Shown: in pieces, positions 15,228 through 25,116 of the stretch
How positions within the stretch are numbered: the stretch's first letter is position 1
How the letters are laid out: each line of letters opens with the position of its first letter
Origin: an uncultured Clostridia bacterium
GTDB lineage: Bacteria > Bacillota > Clostridia > Christensenellales > Borkfalkiaceae
Length of the DNA: 64,000 nt
Assembly (NCBI GenBank): GCA_934271245.1
Contig: CAKQQY010000001.1
Location: 1 to 64,000 of the forward strand
Direction: 5' to 3'
Notes under the pieces: generated by a model
Database searches by the model: none
Seen by the model: only the letters and a program-made list of their open reading frames with translations
Told to the model about the DNA's origin: nothing
Made by a program: the position numbers and the translations under genes

Positions 15228-16334
15228 TTATTGATTTAACGCCATATTCATAAGAGATAACGCGGACGATTCGGTCGGCTTGTCCATCAGCGGAACTTTC
15301 GGCGCTATTATCTCTACGTTCATCGCAAGCCTTCCGGCGATATGCTCTTTTGCGCCCCTTATAAAAGATATTCCACCGCCCGTTATCGATAACGTAACGT
15401 AATCGGGCAAAACGTAACCCGATTCGTCTATCGCATTTTCCAGGTTTTCACATAGCGAATCAAGACTGTCTATAACAGATTTTTTTATTTCGTTCGAGTT
15501 ATAATATTCGCCTTCGTTCTCGATTAAAGCGTAGGCTCCGCCCGCCGACAACGAGCAAATATTTACTTTTCTTTTTACTTCTTCCGCTTTTTCAAAATCC
15601 AAATCGAATTTTTCCGAAATATCGGCAGTAATAAAACCACCGCCGAAATCAAACGACTTCTGATAAAGCAATCCGTCGCCCTGAACGATAGAGAAAGTGG
15701 AAGTAATATAACCTATATCGCATAACACCGCTACTCTGTCGCGTGTTTCTTCACTTATCAAATAAAGACTTTCCGCGAGCGACGAAGAAACGCATTCCGC
15801 CGAAATATCGCCGTTTTTCTCTATAACGGAAGCGACAACCGATAAAAAGTAATTTTCGCACAAAACAAACGATAATTTTCCTTTTAATATTTCGCTGGAT
15901 AATCCCGTAGGATTTGCGATTTTTCTATGGTCGTCGAGTTCGTATACGACAGCCGAACGATTTATCATTCTGTAATTGCCCGATTGAAGAACAAAAGCGC
16001 CGTCAAACAACGAATTGACGTCCGAATCGGTTATTTTTTTCTTTTTAGGAAAAGAAATCTGACTATCCTTTACAACCACTTTAGTAAAGGAACCGGGTAC
16101 TCCAACGTAAATCACGGACAGATTCTTTCTGAATGACTGTTTCAGTCTTTCAACTGCGTTTTCAATAATTGCGCTAACATTATCGGCGTCCAAAAAAACG
16201 CCGTCGGTAAATCCGTCGTAATCGTAAGTAAAAGAAGATTTAATTAAAAAGGTGTTGTTTACTCCCCTTTCGGAAACGTACGCCTTTATTTTTGATGAGC
16301 CGACGTCTATTACGGCAACCTGTTTCTTTTGCAT
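15228..16334 (-). CDS. ftsA: FtsA-like division ATPase without the usual C-terminal anchor
   Basis: A 368-aa actin-fold protein. The N-terminal phosphate loop is VAVIDVGSSKIKAYV (7-21); a second, VLCDIGYITSTFSI, is near 218, and the adenosine motif LSITGGGISFIRGA is near 316. The FtsA-specific 1C domain (SVIYVGVPGSF) is present. FtsA normally ties FtsZ to the membrane through a C-terminal amphipathic helix; this protein ends at SSALSLMNMALNQ, where the actin core ends, and the helix is missing. It is shorter than typical FtsA (about 420 aa or more). Context between ftsQ and ftsZ supports the call. Confidence 0.85.
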   Translation of the reverse strand: MQKKQVAVIDVGSSKIKAYVSERGVNNTFLIKSSFTYDYDGFTDGVFLDADNVSAIIENAVERLKQSFRKNLSVIYVGVPGSFTKVVVKDSQISFPKKKKITDSDVNSLFDGAFVLQSGNYRMINRSAVVYELDDHRKIANPTGLSSEILKGKLSFVLCENYFLSVVASVIEKNGDISAECVSSSLAESLYLISEETRDRVAVLCDIGYITSTFSIVQGDGLLYQKSFDFGGGFITADISEKFDLDFEKAEEVKRKVNICSLSAGGAYALIENEGEYYNSNEIKKSVIDSLDSLCENLENAIDESGYVLPDYVTLSITGGGISFIRGAKEHIAGRLAMNVEIIAPKVPLMDKPTESSALSLMNMALNQ

Positions 16335-16348
16335 ATCGATAATTTCCC

Positions 16349-17116
16349 TTACGTATTATGGCTTGTCCATTGAGTTTCGATTACTCCGTCAATCGTTTCG
16401 AAAACAAGAATCGTATAATAAGATTTGACGTAATCGCTGCTTTCGTTTATATAACAATCGAATCCCGCAACGATTTTTTCGTAACACTTATCTTTAACGT
16501 CGTATATCAGAATATCGACGCCCGTATAAGTAGATAATAAAGCGTCGGCGTTTTCGGCTTTTTTAGTAATATTAACCGACTTTACGTTATCGGTTAAATC
16601 AACCGCGTTAACCGCTTCAATAACCGAATAAAAATAGTCGTCGCAATCGGTGGAAATTTTTTGCCCGAAAGTTTTTCCCGTAATTTCGATTCCGTCTAAC
16701 GATATTGAAATAAAATTACGCATATCGAGAGTCGCTTTTCTGTCTTCCGACAACACCGACAAAACGTATCCTTCTTCCGATAAAACGTACGTACTTTCTT
16801 CGTCGTCTATTAAAAAAACTTCTCTTCTCTCTCTTATTCCTACGTTTATAACGTTAGGGAAACTTTTTTCCATAGACGTTACTTCAAAATACGGATCCGA
16901 TTGAACTTTAGTCCTTATTTTTCCCAAATCCATGAAAAGAAGATTCTCGCCTTTATACTCGTCTAATACGCTTTGAAGACGATCTGCGTTGGACAAGTCA
17001 AACAGCGAAAACTCGCCGACGACTTCTTTTACGGAAAAAACGAAAAGGCCGCACGACACGAGTATTGCGACAAGAACAGCACATATTAAAATCGTTAAAA
17101 CCTTTTTCGCTTTCAT
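16349..17116 (-). CDS. ftsQ: FtsQ/DivIB-type division protein
   Basis: A 255-aa bitopic membrane protein. One hydrophobic helix at about residues 7-28 is followed by a POTRA domain (VKEVVGEFSLFDLSN to VINVGIRERR, about 29-98) and a beta domain (to about 235). It belongs to the FtsQ-FtsL-FtsB complex that activates septal wall synthesis outside the membrane. Length and layout match DivIB of Bacillota. It lies 9 bp downstream of murA and 14 bp upstream of ftsA; AAAGG precedes the ATG. Confidence 0.88.
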   Translation of the reverse strand: MKAKKVLTILICAVLVAILVSCGLFVFSVKEVVGEFSLFDLSNADRLQSVLDEYKGENLLFMDLGKIRTKVQSDPYFEVTSMEKSFPNVINVGIRERREVFLIDDEESTYVLSEEGYVLSVLSEDRKATLDMRNFISISLDGIEITGKTFGQKISTDCDDYFYSVIEAVNAVDLTDNVKSVNITKKAENADALLSTYTGVDILIYDVKDKCYEKIVAGFDCYINESSDYVKSYYTILVFETIDGVIETQWTSHNT

Positions 17117-17125
17117 TTGTTACCT

Positions 17126-18376
17126 TTAATCGTATTTATAAATCTCCGCGCCCAGCGCTCGAAGTTTTTCTTCTATCCTGTAATATCCGCGCTCGATAAA
17201 CTGCGAGCAATCAACAACCGTTTGACCTTTTGCGCAAAGTCCCGCAGCAATCAAAGCCGCGCCGCCGCGTAAATCTTCGGCAGTAACGTTCCTGCCGCAA
17301 AGTTCGTTTACGCCGTTTATTACGGCAGTATTACCGTCCACGGTAATATCCGCGCCCATCTTTACAAGTTCGTTAACGTAACGAAATCTATTGTTAAAAA
17401 CGGTTTCCGTAACGTGGGAAGTTCCGTCCGCCACGCTTAAAAGAGCGGTTAACGGCGCTTGCAAATCGGTTGGAAACTCCGGGAACGGCAACGTTTTTAC
17501 ATCGGTTGATTTTATGCGCCCATTGTTTTCGAATTTTATTATATCATTTTTTATTTCTATTTTACAAGTGTTATTACGAATTTTATCCGTCAAAGATAAA
17601 ATATTTTCTTCAGGGCATTTTTCAATTTGTATTTTACCGCCCGTTATTGCTGCAAAAATCAGGAAAGTTCCCGCTTCGATTCTGTCGGGAATAGGCGTAT
17701 ATATCGTTCCGTGTAACCTGTTTACCCCGATAATTTCTATTTTTGAAGTCCCAGCGCCGACGATTTTCGCCCCCATAGAATTCAAGAAATTCGCAAGGTC
17801 GACGATTTCGGGTTCTTTTGCCGCGTTATTTATAACGGTTTTCCCTTCGGATAGTGCCGTGCAAAGCAAAACGTTCTCGGTACCGCCCACGGTAGGAAAA
17901 GGAAACGAGATTTCGTTTCCTTTAATTTTTTCTGCCGAACACGTTATTCCGTCGGAATGACTTTCTATTTTTGCGCCTAATTTCTTCAACGCCGCAATAT
18001 GTATGTCTATCGGTCTGCTTCCTATATTGCACCCGCCGGGATATTTTACGTTTGCTTTTTTAAGTCTTGCAAGAAGACTCCCGAGCATAAAAACCGAAGA
18101 GCGGAGTTCACCTGAAAACCCGCTCGGCATATCGTAATTATTTACGTCTTTCGCGTCTATAATCAGGTCATTGCCGAGAAAACAAGTTTTCGCTCCCGCG
18201 CTTTCGATAATTTTTATCATTACAAGCACGTCTTTTATTTTAGGGCAATTTCTTATAACGACCTTTTCTTCCGTTAAAATCGAGCCGGCAAGTATGGGCA
18301 AAACGGAATTTTTAGCGCTTTCGATTTTTACCGAACCGTTCAATTTTTTACCGCCGTTTATAACGAATTTACCCAT
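17126..18376 (-). CDS. murA: UDP-N-acetylglucosamine 1-carboxyvinyltransferase
   Basis: First committed step of peptidoglycan synthesis: moves enolpyruvate from PEP to UDP-GlcNAc in the cytoplasm. The cysteine that fosfomycin attacks is present (C116 in YPGGCNIGSRP), as are K22-N23 and RIEAGTFL. The protein is 416 aa from the ATG at 18374-18376, which has AGGGAGA at a good distance; an upstream in-frame start ten codons earlier has none. It stands where murG and murC are expected in many dcw clusters, 80 bp downstream of ftsW. Confidence 0.96.
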   Translation of the reverse strand: MGKFVINGGKKLNGSVKIESAKNSVLPILAGSILTEEKVVIRNCPKIKDVLVMIKIIESAGAKTCFLGNDLIIDAKDVNNYDMPSGFSGELRSSVFMLGSLLARLKKANVKYPGGCNIGSRPIDIHIAALKKLGAKIESHSDGITCSAEKIKGNEISFPFPTVGGTENVLLCTALSEGKTVINNAAKEPEIVDLANFLNSMGAKIVGAGTSKIEIIGVNRLHGTIYTPIPDRIEAGTFLIFAAITGGKIQIEKCPEENILSLTDKIRNNTCKIEIKNDIIKFENNGRIKSTDVKTLPFPEFPTDLQAPLTALLSVADGTSHVTETVFNNRFRYVNELVKMGADITVDGNTAVINGVNELCGRNVTAEDLRGGAALIAAGLCAKGQTVVDCSQFIERGYYRIEEKLRALGAEIYKYD

Positions 18377-18456
18377 ACAAAAATATCTCCCTTTTTGTTT
18401 CTGCAACGCCTTCGGCGAATAGCATATTCTATTGTATGGAAGCGGTTAAAAAAAAG

Positions 18457-19584
18457 TTAAACGGCTACGATTTTCTTCGATATATTAAAAAGCACCCCCA
18501 TTTCCGCCATAAAAATAATTATTGACGTATTACCGCTGGAAACAAGCGGTAAAGGAAGTCCCGTAGGCGGAATACTGCCGGTAACGACCAGTGCGTTGAT
18601 TATAACCTGAATACCGAAAATAAGAGTAATTCCTGTAGCCAGCATAAACCCGAAAACGTTTTCCGCTTTAGACGCTATCATGATACCTTTGACGATAATA
18701 AAAATCAATAACGCAAAAAAGAAAATTATTCCGACAAATCCTATTTCTTCTCCGATTACGGACAATATAAAGTCAGATTCCGCAAACGGAAGAAAAGCGT
18801 ATTTTTGTCTGGAATTAAACAATCCGACGCCGAACCAACCGCCCGAGCCGAGCGCATATAACGATTGCAGCAACTGATACCCTTCGCCCTTAGGATTTGA
18901 CCAAGGATCAATAAACGCAAGCAACCTGTTTATTCGGTATGGTTCGAGAAAAATAAGAGCGACGCCGCCTAAAAACGCTGGAATAATTAACAACGCGAAG
19001 TGTTTAATTTTCATACCGGCAGCAAAAAGCAAGCCGAACATCAGTAAAACCGTGCATATCGTTATCGACATGTTCGGTTCTAAAATAATCAGAAGGCATA
19101 TAATTCCGCCGAAAACGAGAACGGGAAGAATTCCGGCAAAAGTCTTGATTTTATCGGGATTACTCGAAACGTATGAAGCGGTAAAAAGTATTAAAGCAAA
19201 TTTTGCCACTTCCGACGGCTGAAGGGTAAAACCGCCGAATCCTATCCATCTTTTCGCACCGTAGTTTTCTACGCCGATTCCCGGGACGAACACAAGACAA
19301 AGCAAAACGACCGCAATTATGCTTACGGGAATCGTAAATTTTTTAAGTTTATTATAGTTATAAAACGACGTGAATATCATTGCCGCAATGCCGAGCAATA
19401 TACCTATTATTTGCTTTTTAACAAAATAAAGAGAATCGTTATACGTTGACAAAGCGGAATATCTACTTGCCGAGTAGATAAACACCGTCCCGATAACGGA
19501 AAGCAGTATTACCGAAAATAAAAGGGAGTAATCTCCCTTTCTTCTCGTTATAGTTACGTATTTATCGTTCTTCGTTCTTTTCAT
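18457..19584 (-). CDS. ftsW: SEDS-family septal glycosyltransferase FtsW
   Basis: A 375-aa membrane protein with about ten helices that polymerises lipid II into glycan at the septum, together with a class B PBP. SEDS landmarks are visible: GVENYGAKRWIGFGGFTLQPSEVAK, AESDFILSVIGEE and GLPLPLVSSGNTS. It overlaps murD by 23 bp at its start, so translation is coupled. The neighbourhood (murD before, murA-ftsQ-ftsA-ftsZ after) favours FtsW over RodA or SpoVE, though SpoVE is close in sequence. Confidence 0.92.
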   Translation of the reverse strand: MKRTKNDKYVTITRRKGDYSLLFSVILLSVIGTVFIYSASRYSALSTYNDSLYFVKKQIIGILLGIAAMIFTSFYNYNKLKKFTIPVSIIAVVLLCLVFVPGIGVENYGAKRWIGFGGFTLQPSEVAKFALILFTASYVSSNPDKIKTFAGILPVLVFGGIICLLIILEPNMSITICTVLLMFGLLFAAGMKIKHFALLIIPAFLGGVALIFLEPYRINRLLAFIDPWSNPKGEGYQLLQSLYALGSGGWFGVGLFNSRQKYAFLPFAESDFILSVIGEEIGFVGIIFFFALLIFIIVKGIMIASKAENVFGFMLATGITLIFGIQVIINALVVTGSIPPTGLPLPLVSSGNTSIIIFMAEMGVLFNISKKIVAV

Positions 19585-20923
19585 TGTTACTTAATAAACT
19601 AACGAATCTTTCGCCCCTTTCTTCAAAACAGGAAAACTCGTCAAAACTAGCGCACGCAGGGCTTAATAAAACGGTATCGCCGTTTTCGGCAAGCATTTTT
19701 GCAATTCGCACGGCAGAACGGAAATCGTCCGTTAAAGTGACGGCGGTATAATTTTCTGTCAGAGCGGCGTTAAGCATATTGAATCTTGACGCTCCGTAAA
19801 GAATTACTCTCTTTACGGGACAGTTTTTTATTTCGTTAAACAACGCTTCGTATTTTTCCCCTTTTTCGCTTCCGCCCAAAAGAAGCACCGTCGGAGAACG
19901 CAGAGTTTTCAGCGCGGTAATCGCAGCGGCGGTGTTCGTTGACTTAGAGTCGTTTATATAAATAACGCCGTCGATATCTGTAACCCTTTCCATACGGTGT
20001 TTAACGCCCTTAAATTCTTTTATTCCGTTTATTATCGACAGATTGTCAACAGCGAGAAGTTTTGCGGCGGAAATGGCAAATAAGGCGTTATAAACGTTAT
20101 GTATTCCGCCGATCGGCATATCGCCGACGTCCATTATAAATTCGCCTTTATAATACATTTTGCCGTCTTTAAGATAAGCCCCGTCAACTTCGCTTCTTAC
20201 CGAAACGTAAACTATTTTCGCTTTTGTTCCTGCCGCAAAAGACTTTACCGTTTCATCGTCGTAATTTAAAACGGCATACTCCGATTCTCCCGCGTTTTTA
20301 AGGATTCTGCTTTTTACGTAAACGTAGTTTTCCATCGTGTAATGTCTTTCCAAGTGGTCGGGAGCAATGTTGGTTATCATTGCGATATGCGGCGCAAAAT
20401 AATCGGTACTTTCAAGTTGAAAACTCGATATTTCTGCAACGCATACGGTATCGCTTTCTATTTCGGGAATACAATCGGTAAAAGGTCTTCCTATGTTGCC
20501 GACCGATTTTTCTTTTACGTTGCCTTTTGTTAAAACGTTTTCCAAAAGACTTACGGTCGTAGTTTTTCCGTTAGTGCCGGTTACCGCGACAATTCTCGGA
20601 ATAAAACACCTGTACGCAAATTCCGTTTCGCCGATAATTTTTATTTTTCTTTCTCTCGCTTCGACGGCAACGCCGTGATTTATAGGTACTCCCGGACTTA
20701 AAACGACGACGTCTATTGTCGGGAATACGTCGGTCAGAGTTTCTTTCGTTACCCTTATCAATCCCCGCTCCGTCAAATCCGCAATCGTAATTTTTGTTTT
20801 TTCGTTTTCTATTTCTTCATAAAAGTATATTTTATTTTTGTTTTTTTTCAGCAGATACTCGATAACGGCTTTTCCGCTTTTTGATACGCCAAGAATTAAA
20901 AAGGTTTGATTTATCGCGTCCAT
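19562..20923 (-). CDS. murD: UDP-MurNAc-L-alanine:D-glutamate ligase
   Basis: Adds D-glutamate to UDP-MurNAc-L-Ala with ATP. The 453-aa protein has the N-terminal UDP-binding Rossmann domain (LGVSKSGKAV, 11-20), the ATP loop GTNGKTT at 116-122, the Mur-ligase central segment ITNIAPDHLERH and the C-terminal domain with INDSKSTNTAA and LLGGSEKGE. It lies 7 bp downstream of mraY and overlaps ftsW by 23 bp. Confidence 0.96.
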   Translation of the reverse strand: MDAINQTFLILGVSKSGKAVIEYLLKKNKNKIYFYEEIENEKTKITIADLTERGLIRVTKETLTDVFPTIDVVVLSPGVPINHGVAVEARERKIKIIGETEFAYRCFIPRIVAVTGTNGKTTTVSLLENVLTKGNVKEKSVGNIGRPFTDCIPEIESDTVCVAEISSFQLESTDYFAPHIAMITNIAPDHLERHYTMENYVYVKSRILKNAGESEYAVLNYDDETVKSFAAGTKAKIVYVSVRSEVDGAYLKDGKMYYKGEFIMDVGDMPIGGIHNVYNALFAISAAKLLAVDNLSIINGIKEFKGVKHRMERVTDIDGVIYINDSKSTNTAAAITALKTLRSPTVLLLGGSEKGEKYEALFNEIKNCPVKRVILYGASRFNMLNAALTENYTAVTLTDDFRSAVRIAKMLAENGDTVLLSPACASFDEFSCFEERGERFVSLLSNNEKNEER

Positions 20924-20930
20924 TTTACCC

Positions 20931-21914
20931 TCACAAATATATAATTATAGATATAAGACCGAAAATACAAGTTAATATAAAGTAATAATAAGCGATTTGC
21001 GTTTCGGTGCAACCCGATAATTGCAAATGATGATGAAGCGGCGCCATTAAAAACACTCTCTTCTTTTTCTTCTTATACACCGCAACCTGTACAATTACAG
21101 ATATGCTTGACACGACAAACATTATTCCGATAACGGGAATAAAAAACGTATTGGACGTAAAAACGCTTATCGCTCCGACAAACCCGCCCAAAGAAAGCGA
21201 CCCGGTATCCCCCATAAAAACTTTCGCCTTGTTTACGTTAAAAATCAAAAAAGCGGCTATCGCGCCCAAAAGGCTGAACGAAAGTTTTATTACGTTTTCA
21301 TATTCCGTAACGGAATAATAAATTCTTCTGTTTACAGTAATTTGCAGATATATCAGCAACCCTATAAAAAACAAATATGCCGAAGTGGTACTTCCGCATA
21401 AACCGTCTAACCCGTCCGATAAATTAACGCTGTTCGTTATAGCAACGAAAACCAACGCGACGATCGGTACGGTAAATACCCCGAGATCAACCGTCTTATA
21501 TGAAAACGGTACGTTAAAAACGGTTATACCGTTAAAATAGGCGTATAATCCCGTAAACAATGCGATTGCCGTTTGCAATATAATTTTCTGATACGCTTTA
21601 AGACCTTCGTTTCGCGATAGTTTTATTTTAATAAAATCGTCTAAAAACCCCACCGCCATAAACGCCGCTCCGATTAAAACCGACACGAACGACACCGCGC
21701 CGTTACCGCCGAGAAGGTAAAAAGCCGCTATAGCAGGTATAATAAAAAACAGTCCGCCCATAGTAGGCGTACCGCTTTTATTCTTATGCGTTTCGACGTA
21801 TTTTAAAATAGGCTGTCCCGCTTTCAATTTTCTTAAAACGGGTATAACCGCAAGCGCGGCAAAAAACGTCATAACAAAACTTAACGTTAAGAATTTAATC
21901 GATTCCTTTATCAA
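20931..21914 (-). CDS. mraY: Phospho-MurNAc-pentapeptide transferase
   Basis: Membrane enzyme that makes lipid I by moving phospho-MurNAc-pentapeptide to undecaprenyl phosphate. The 327-aa protein has about ten helices. Signature parts: KSGTPTMGGLFF (46-57), catalytic aspartates in FLDDFIKIK (D92, D93), SVNLSDGLDGL and FMGDTGSLSLGG, and the histidine loop APLHHHLQLSG near the end. It overlaps murE by 20 bp. murF, usually between murE and mraY, is missing here. Confidence 0.96.
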   Translation of the reverse strand: MIKESIKFLTLSFVMTFFAALAVIPVLRKLKAGQPILKYVETHKNKSGTPTMGGLFFIIPAIAAFYLLGGNGAVSFVSVLIGAAFMAVGFLDDFIKIKLSRNEGLKAYQKIILQTAIALFTGLYAYFNGITVFNVPFSYKTVDLGVFTVPIVALVFVAITNSVNLSDGLDGLCGSTTSAYLFFIGLLIYLQITVNRRIYYSVTEYENVIKLSFSLLGAIAAFLIFNVNKAKVFMGDTGSLSLGGFVGAISVFTSNTFFIPVIGIMFVVSSISVIVQVAVYKKKKKRVFLMAPLHHHLQLSGCTETQIAYYYFILTCIFGLISIIIYL

Positions 21915-23352
21915 ACTCTTTTCCCCCGATAACGTTCATAATCGTATCTTTATCATTATAAAGGCGTTTTATACCGAGTTTTTCCTGATACTTTTCACAC
22001 CCCTTTCCGCAAACTAAAACCACGTCGCCCTTTTTTGCGTAGTTGATGGCGTATTTTATCGCTTCTTCCCGTTCGGAAACCAAAACGTAGTTTTTACTCA
22101 CGGGAATAATGCCTTTTTCTATTTCGTAAATTATTGCCATAGGATCTTCGTATCTCGGATTATCGGAAGTTATAACGGTAAAATCGGCGTTTTCGCCGCT
22201 TATTTTACCCATTATTTTTCTTTTTGAATCGTCACGATTTCCGCCGCAACCGAACACGCACACAACCTTATTCGAACAAGTGCTTTTCACCGCCCGTAAC
22301 GCTTTTCCTAAGCCGTCGGGAGTGTGCGCGTAATCTATAATCACCTTATAATCGCCGTCGTAAACCGTTTCCATTCTGCCGCTTACTTTTTTTATCTTTT
22401 TTATTCCCTTAAAAACGTTATCCCCTTTAATTCCGCAAAGGGCGGCAACGGCGGCGGCAGCCATAACGTTATATACGTTGAATTCTCCGATAAGGTTGAT
22501 TTTAACGTTATATATCTGGTCGAAAAGATTTAACACGAACTCGGTTTTTTTGAGCGATTCTTTTACGTTAATGCAAAACACGTCGGACGGATTGTTTAAT
22601 CCGAAACTCAACGCGTTTTCGTCCTTTATCAATTCCTGACCGAACGGATCGTCGGAATTTGCGAGAATATACTTGCAGCGACCTTTTTCAAACAACTTTT
22701 TCTTTGCTTTTTTATACTCTTCCATATTACCGAAAAAGTCAAAATGGTCCTGCGTTAAATTTGTAAGTACGCCTATAAAGAAATTTATTCCTTCAACTTT
22801 ATCGAAATATAAAGCGTGCGCCGAAACTTCCATTACGACGTATTTTATACCGTCCGAAACCATGTCCGCAAAAAGTTTATGCAAAACCAACGGATCTGGC
22901 GTAGTCATTCCCGTTTCGACGGTTTTATTTCCGTAGAAAACACCGTTGGTACCTATAACCGCGCATTTTTCACCCGATTCGTCCATTATGCTTTTTATTA
23001 TCTGCGAAGTCGTCGTTTTTCCGTTAGTTCCGGTAATTCCGATAATTTTAAGTTTTTTATGCGCGTTTCCGTAATAGTTTGCAGCGATAACGCTCATCGC
23101 TTTTCTTGCGTTATCTACAATTATCTGCGTAACAAAAGTATCGCACGGATTCTCGCTTAAAACTGCTTTCGCGCCGTATTTTACCGCTTGCCTGACGTAA
23201 TCTTGTCCGTTACATTTTAAGCCTTTTATGCAAATGTAAAGACAACCCTTAGTAACCGAGTAACTGTCCGACCTTACGTCCGTTATTTCCACGTTATCGT
23301 CGCCGATTATCTCTTTTACGTTAACTCCGTCAAGCAAATTTTTCAGTTTCAT
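21895..23352 (-). CDS. murE: UDP-MurNAc-tripeptide synthetase, meso-DAP type
   Basis: Adds the third residue of the stem peptide. The 485-aa protein carries the ATP loop GTNGKTT at 108-114, the central Mur-ligase segment NLTQDHFDFFG and, near residue 398, DNPR. DNPR is the motif that marks meso-diaminopimelate rather than lysine as substrate, so this organism should have DAP-type peptidoglycan. It is first in the dcw cluster. The upstream 23353-23474 must hold the cluster promoter; several partial matches exist (for example TTGTCA-18-CATAAC) but none is decisive. Confidence 0.95.
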   Translation of the reverse strand: MKLKNLLDGVNVKEIIGDDNVEITDVRSDSYSVTKGCLYICIKGLKCNGQDYVRQAVKYGAKAVLSENPCDTFVTQIIVDNARKAMSVIAANYYGNAHKKLKIIGITGTNGKTTTSQIIKSIMDESGEKCAVIGTNGVFYGNKTVETGMTTPDPLVLHKLFADMVSDGIKYVVMEVSAHALYFDKVEGINFFIGVLTNLTQDHFDFFGNMEEYKKAKKKLFEKGRCKYILANSDDPFGQELIKDENALSFGLNNPSDVFCINVKESLKKTEFVLNLFDQIYNVKINLIGEFNVYNVMAAAAVAALCGIKGDNVFKGIKKIKKVSGRMETVYDGDYKVIIDYAHTPDGLGKALRAVKSTCSNKVVCVFGCGGNRDDSKRKIMGKISGENADFTVITSDNPRYEDPMAIIYEIEKGIIPVSKNYVLVSEREEAIKYAINYAKKGDVVLVCGKGCEKYQEKLGIKRLYNDKDTIMNVIGGKEFDKGID

Positions 23353-23474
23353 TGTTCACCATATCCGTTTTATATTCCGTCGTTAAAATACTATTAACCG
23401 CGGGAACATAATATTACAACCAAAAAGCCTGTTTTTAATACTTTGTTATGTCGCTTTTTGTCTTTTAATGACAA

Positions 23475-23511
23475 AGAAAAAGCCCGACATAAAGTCGGGC
23501 GAAAAAAAATT
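23475..23511 (-). terminator. Terminator of the ABC transporter operon
   Basis: GCCCGAC/GTCGGGC stem (23482-23488 with 23494-23500), 5-nt loop, followed on the minus strand by CTTTTTCTTT. It lies just past the permease stop. Confidence 0.9.
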
Positions 23512-23520
23512 TTTTTAAAT

Positions 23521-25116
23521 TTATAATTCGTTAAACAACGTTGTTCCTTTGTTCTTAACCCAGTGAGAAACAAGAATCGCAAGACATAAGGTTATAACCA
23601 AAACGGCGTAAACGGGAATAATATACGGCAGCATAATTCCGAACCCGAAACAAAAACCGGAAAGAAAAACCGCATAACCGAATCCGGAAAGAATATAAAG
23701 GAATACCGCCATACTTTGCTTTATAACGATAACTTCGTTAGTCCAATTAAGATTTGCTCTTTTTATTCCGAGAAACATACCGTATTCGGCAAAAAAGTAG
23801 GAATAAATAAACGGAAAACAAAGTAGCGCAACAGATTCGGCAATGCCGAGTCTGAAGACGATTACGGCGCAAACGGAAACGAAAAGCATTGAAATCGACG
23901 ACAATAGAAATTGAACGAAAATTTTTGCCTTTAATATATTTTCCGTTTCTACAGGTAACGATTTTAATTGCCAAAGCGTTTTGCCTTCGAGCGAAACAGA
24001 CGGAACGACTATATCGGTCATCGTACCTAAAACGCTTAATAACGTAAATACAGCGACGCATAAATAACCTGCGTCTAATCCTTGAGATTGCAAAGATTGA
24101 ACCAAGTCGTTCCCCGAAATTAAAATAAATACGCCGGCTATAACGCAAAACAGAATACCGAAACCGCAATTTAGTATATATTGCGGATTAGACAAAAAGT
24201 ATGAAAACTCTTTGTTTACAAGCGAAGAAAAAAGACTTTTTTGTTTTATTTTCTTACCGTTTACTTTTGCCGTAGGAGATTTTCCTTTAGACGTAGCGAT
24301 TTTAAGGAAACTTCTTGACAAGCACAACCACAGTATAACAAACAGCAAAGCGGTAATACCGACGTAAACAAGCGACGATATAATATCCCCTTCGCCTATT
24401 CTCCCAAGCATGTAAACAGGATAAAAGTTATCTTTAATTACATCGCCGTATCCGGAAATATTCTCGATAAACTCGGCAATTAAATCCTGCGCAAAAAAGC
24501 ACAGCATATAGTAGCCGGCAAAAACCAATAACGAAAGAAATACCGTAACGAAACTTTTATTCTTTATTTTAACGCTTATCGCGGCAACGACAAACCCCAG
24601 AAAGCACGACGCTTCCGATACAAGAAAGGTAACGAGAATGGTAAGCAAAAGCGAGCCGAAAAATATTTGTGCCGAAAAGCCTATAGTAAACAAGCACACA
24701 ATCAATGCGGGAACCAGAACGAGAAGCGAATAAAGCGCCCCCATTAAATAAACGCTTAACAGCCTTGAAACGATAACGGTATTAACAGGTATCGGCAAAG
24801 ATAATATCAAATCGTTGTCTTTCGACAGATATAGCGACGAGTACGTGTTAAACACGCTCCCGAAAAGGCCGAACAAAAACGCAAGCACGGAGAAAAACGC
24901 AAAGTAAAGCCAACCGAAATTTGCTTCAAAGAGCGGTTTACACATTGCAACGGCAATCATCGCGAACATTCCGCCGACAAAAACCGTCAGCAACAACACA
25001 AACGAAACCACAAACAAAACGGACGATTTTTTAGAACGCCTGCTGTTTGTTTTCGCATTATAATAAAACCCTTTGAAAATCTCGGAAAACTGTCTTTTTA
25101 ACAGAATTTTGAGCAT
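23521..25116 (-). CDS. ABC transporter permease (ABC-2-like)
   Basis: A 531-aa membrane protein with about twelve hydrophobic helices and the layout of the putative ABC-2-type permease family found in Bacillota: an N-terminal LLKRQFSEIFKGFYYNAK segment, a conserved SLYLSKDNDLILSLPI block after helix two and, mid-protein, LVNKEFSYFLSNPQYI. The second half contains SLEGKTLWQLKSLPV. The substrate is unknown. The start overlaps the stop of the ATPase gene (TAATG), so the pair is translated together and probably forms one exporter or regulator complex. Confidence 0.85.
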   Translation of the reverse strand: MLKILLKRQFSEIFKGFYYNAKTNSRRSKKSSVLFVVSFVLLLTVFVGGMFAMIAVAMCKPLFEANFGWLYFAFFSVLAFLFGLFGSVFNTYSSLYLSKDNDLILSLPIPVNTVIVSRLLSVYLMGALYSLLVLVPALIVCLFTIGFSAQIFFGSLLLTILVTFLVSEASCFLGFVVAAISVKIKNKSFVTVFLSLLVFAGYYMLCFFAQDLIAEFIENISGYGDVIKDNFYPVYMLGRIGEGDIISSLVYVGITALLFVILWLCLSRSFLKIATSKGKSPTAKVNGKKIKQKSLFSSLVNKEFSYFLSNPQYILNCGFGILFCVIAGVFILISGNDLVQSLQSQGLDAGYLCVAVFTLLSVLGTMTDIVVPSVSLEGKTLWQLKSLPVETENILKAKIFVQFLLSSISMLFVSVCAVIVFRLGIAESVALLCFPFIYSYFFAEYGMFLGIKRANLNWTNEVIVIKQSMAVFLYILSGFGYAVFLSGFCFGFGIMLPYIIPVYAVLVITLCLAILVSHWVKNKGTTLFNEL

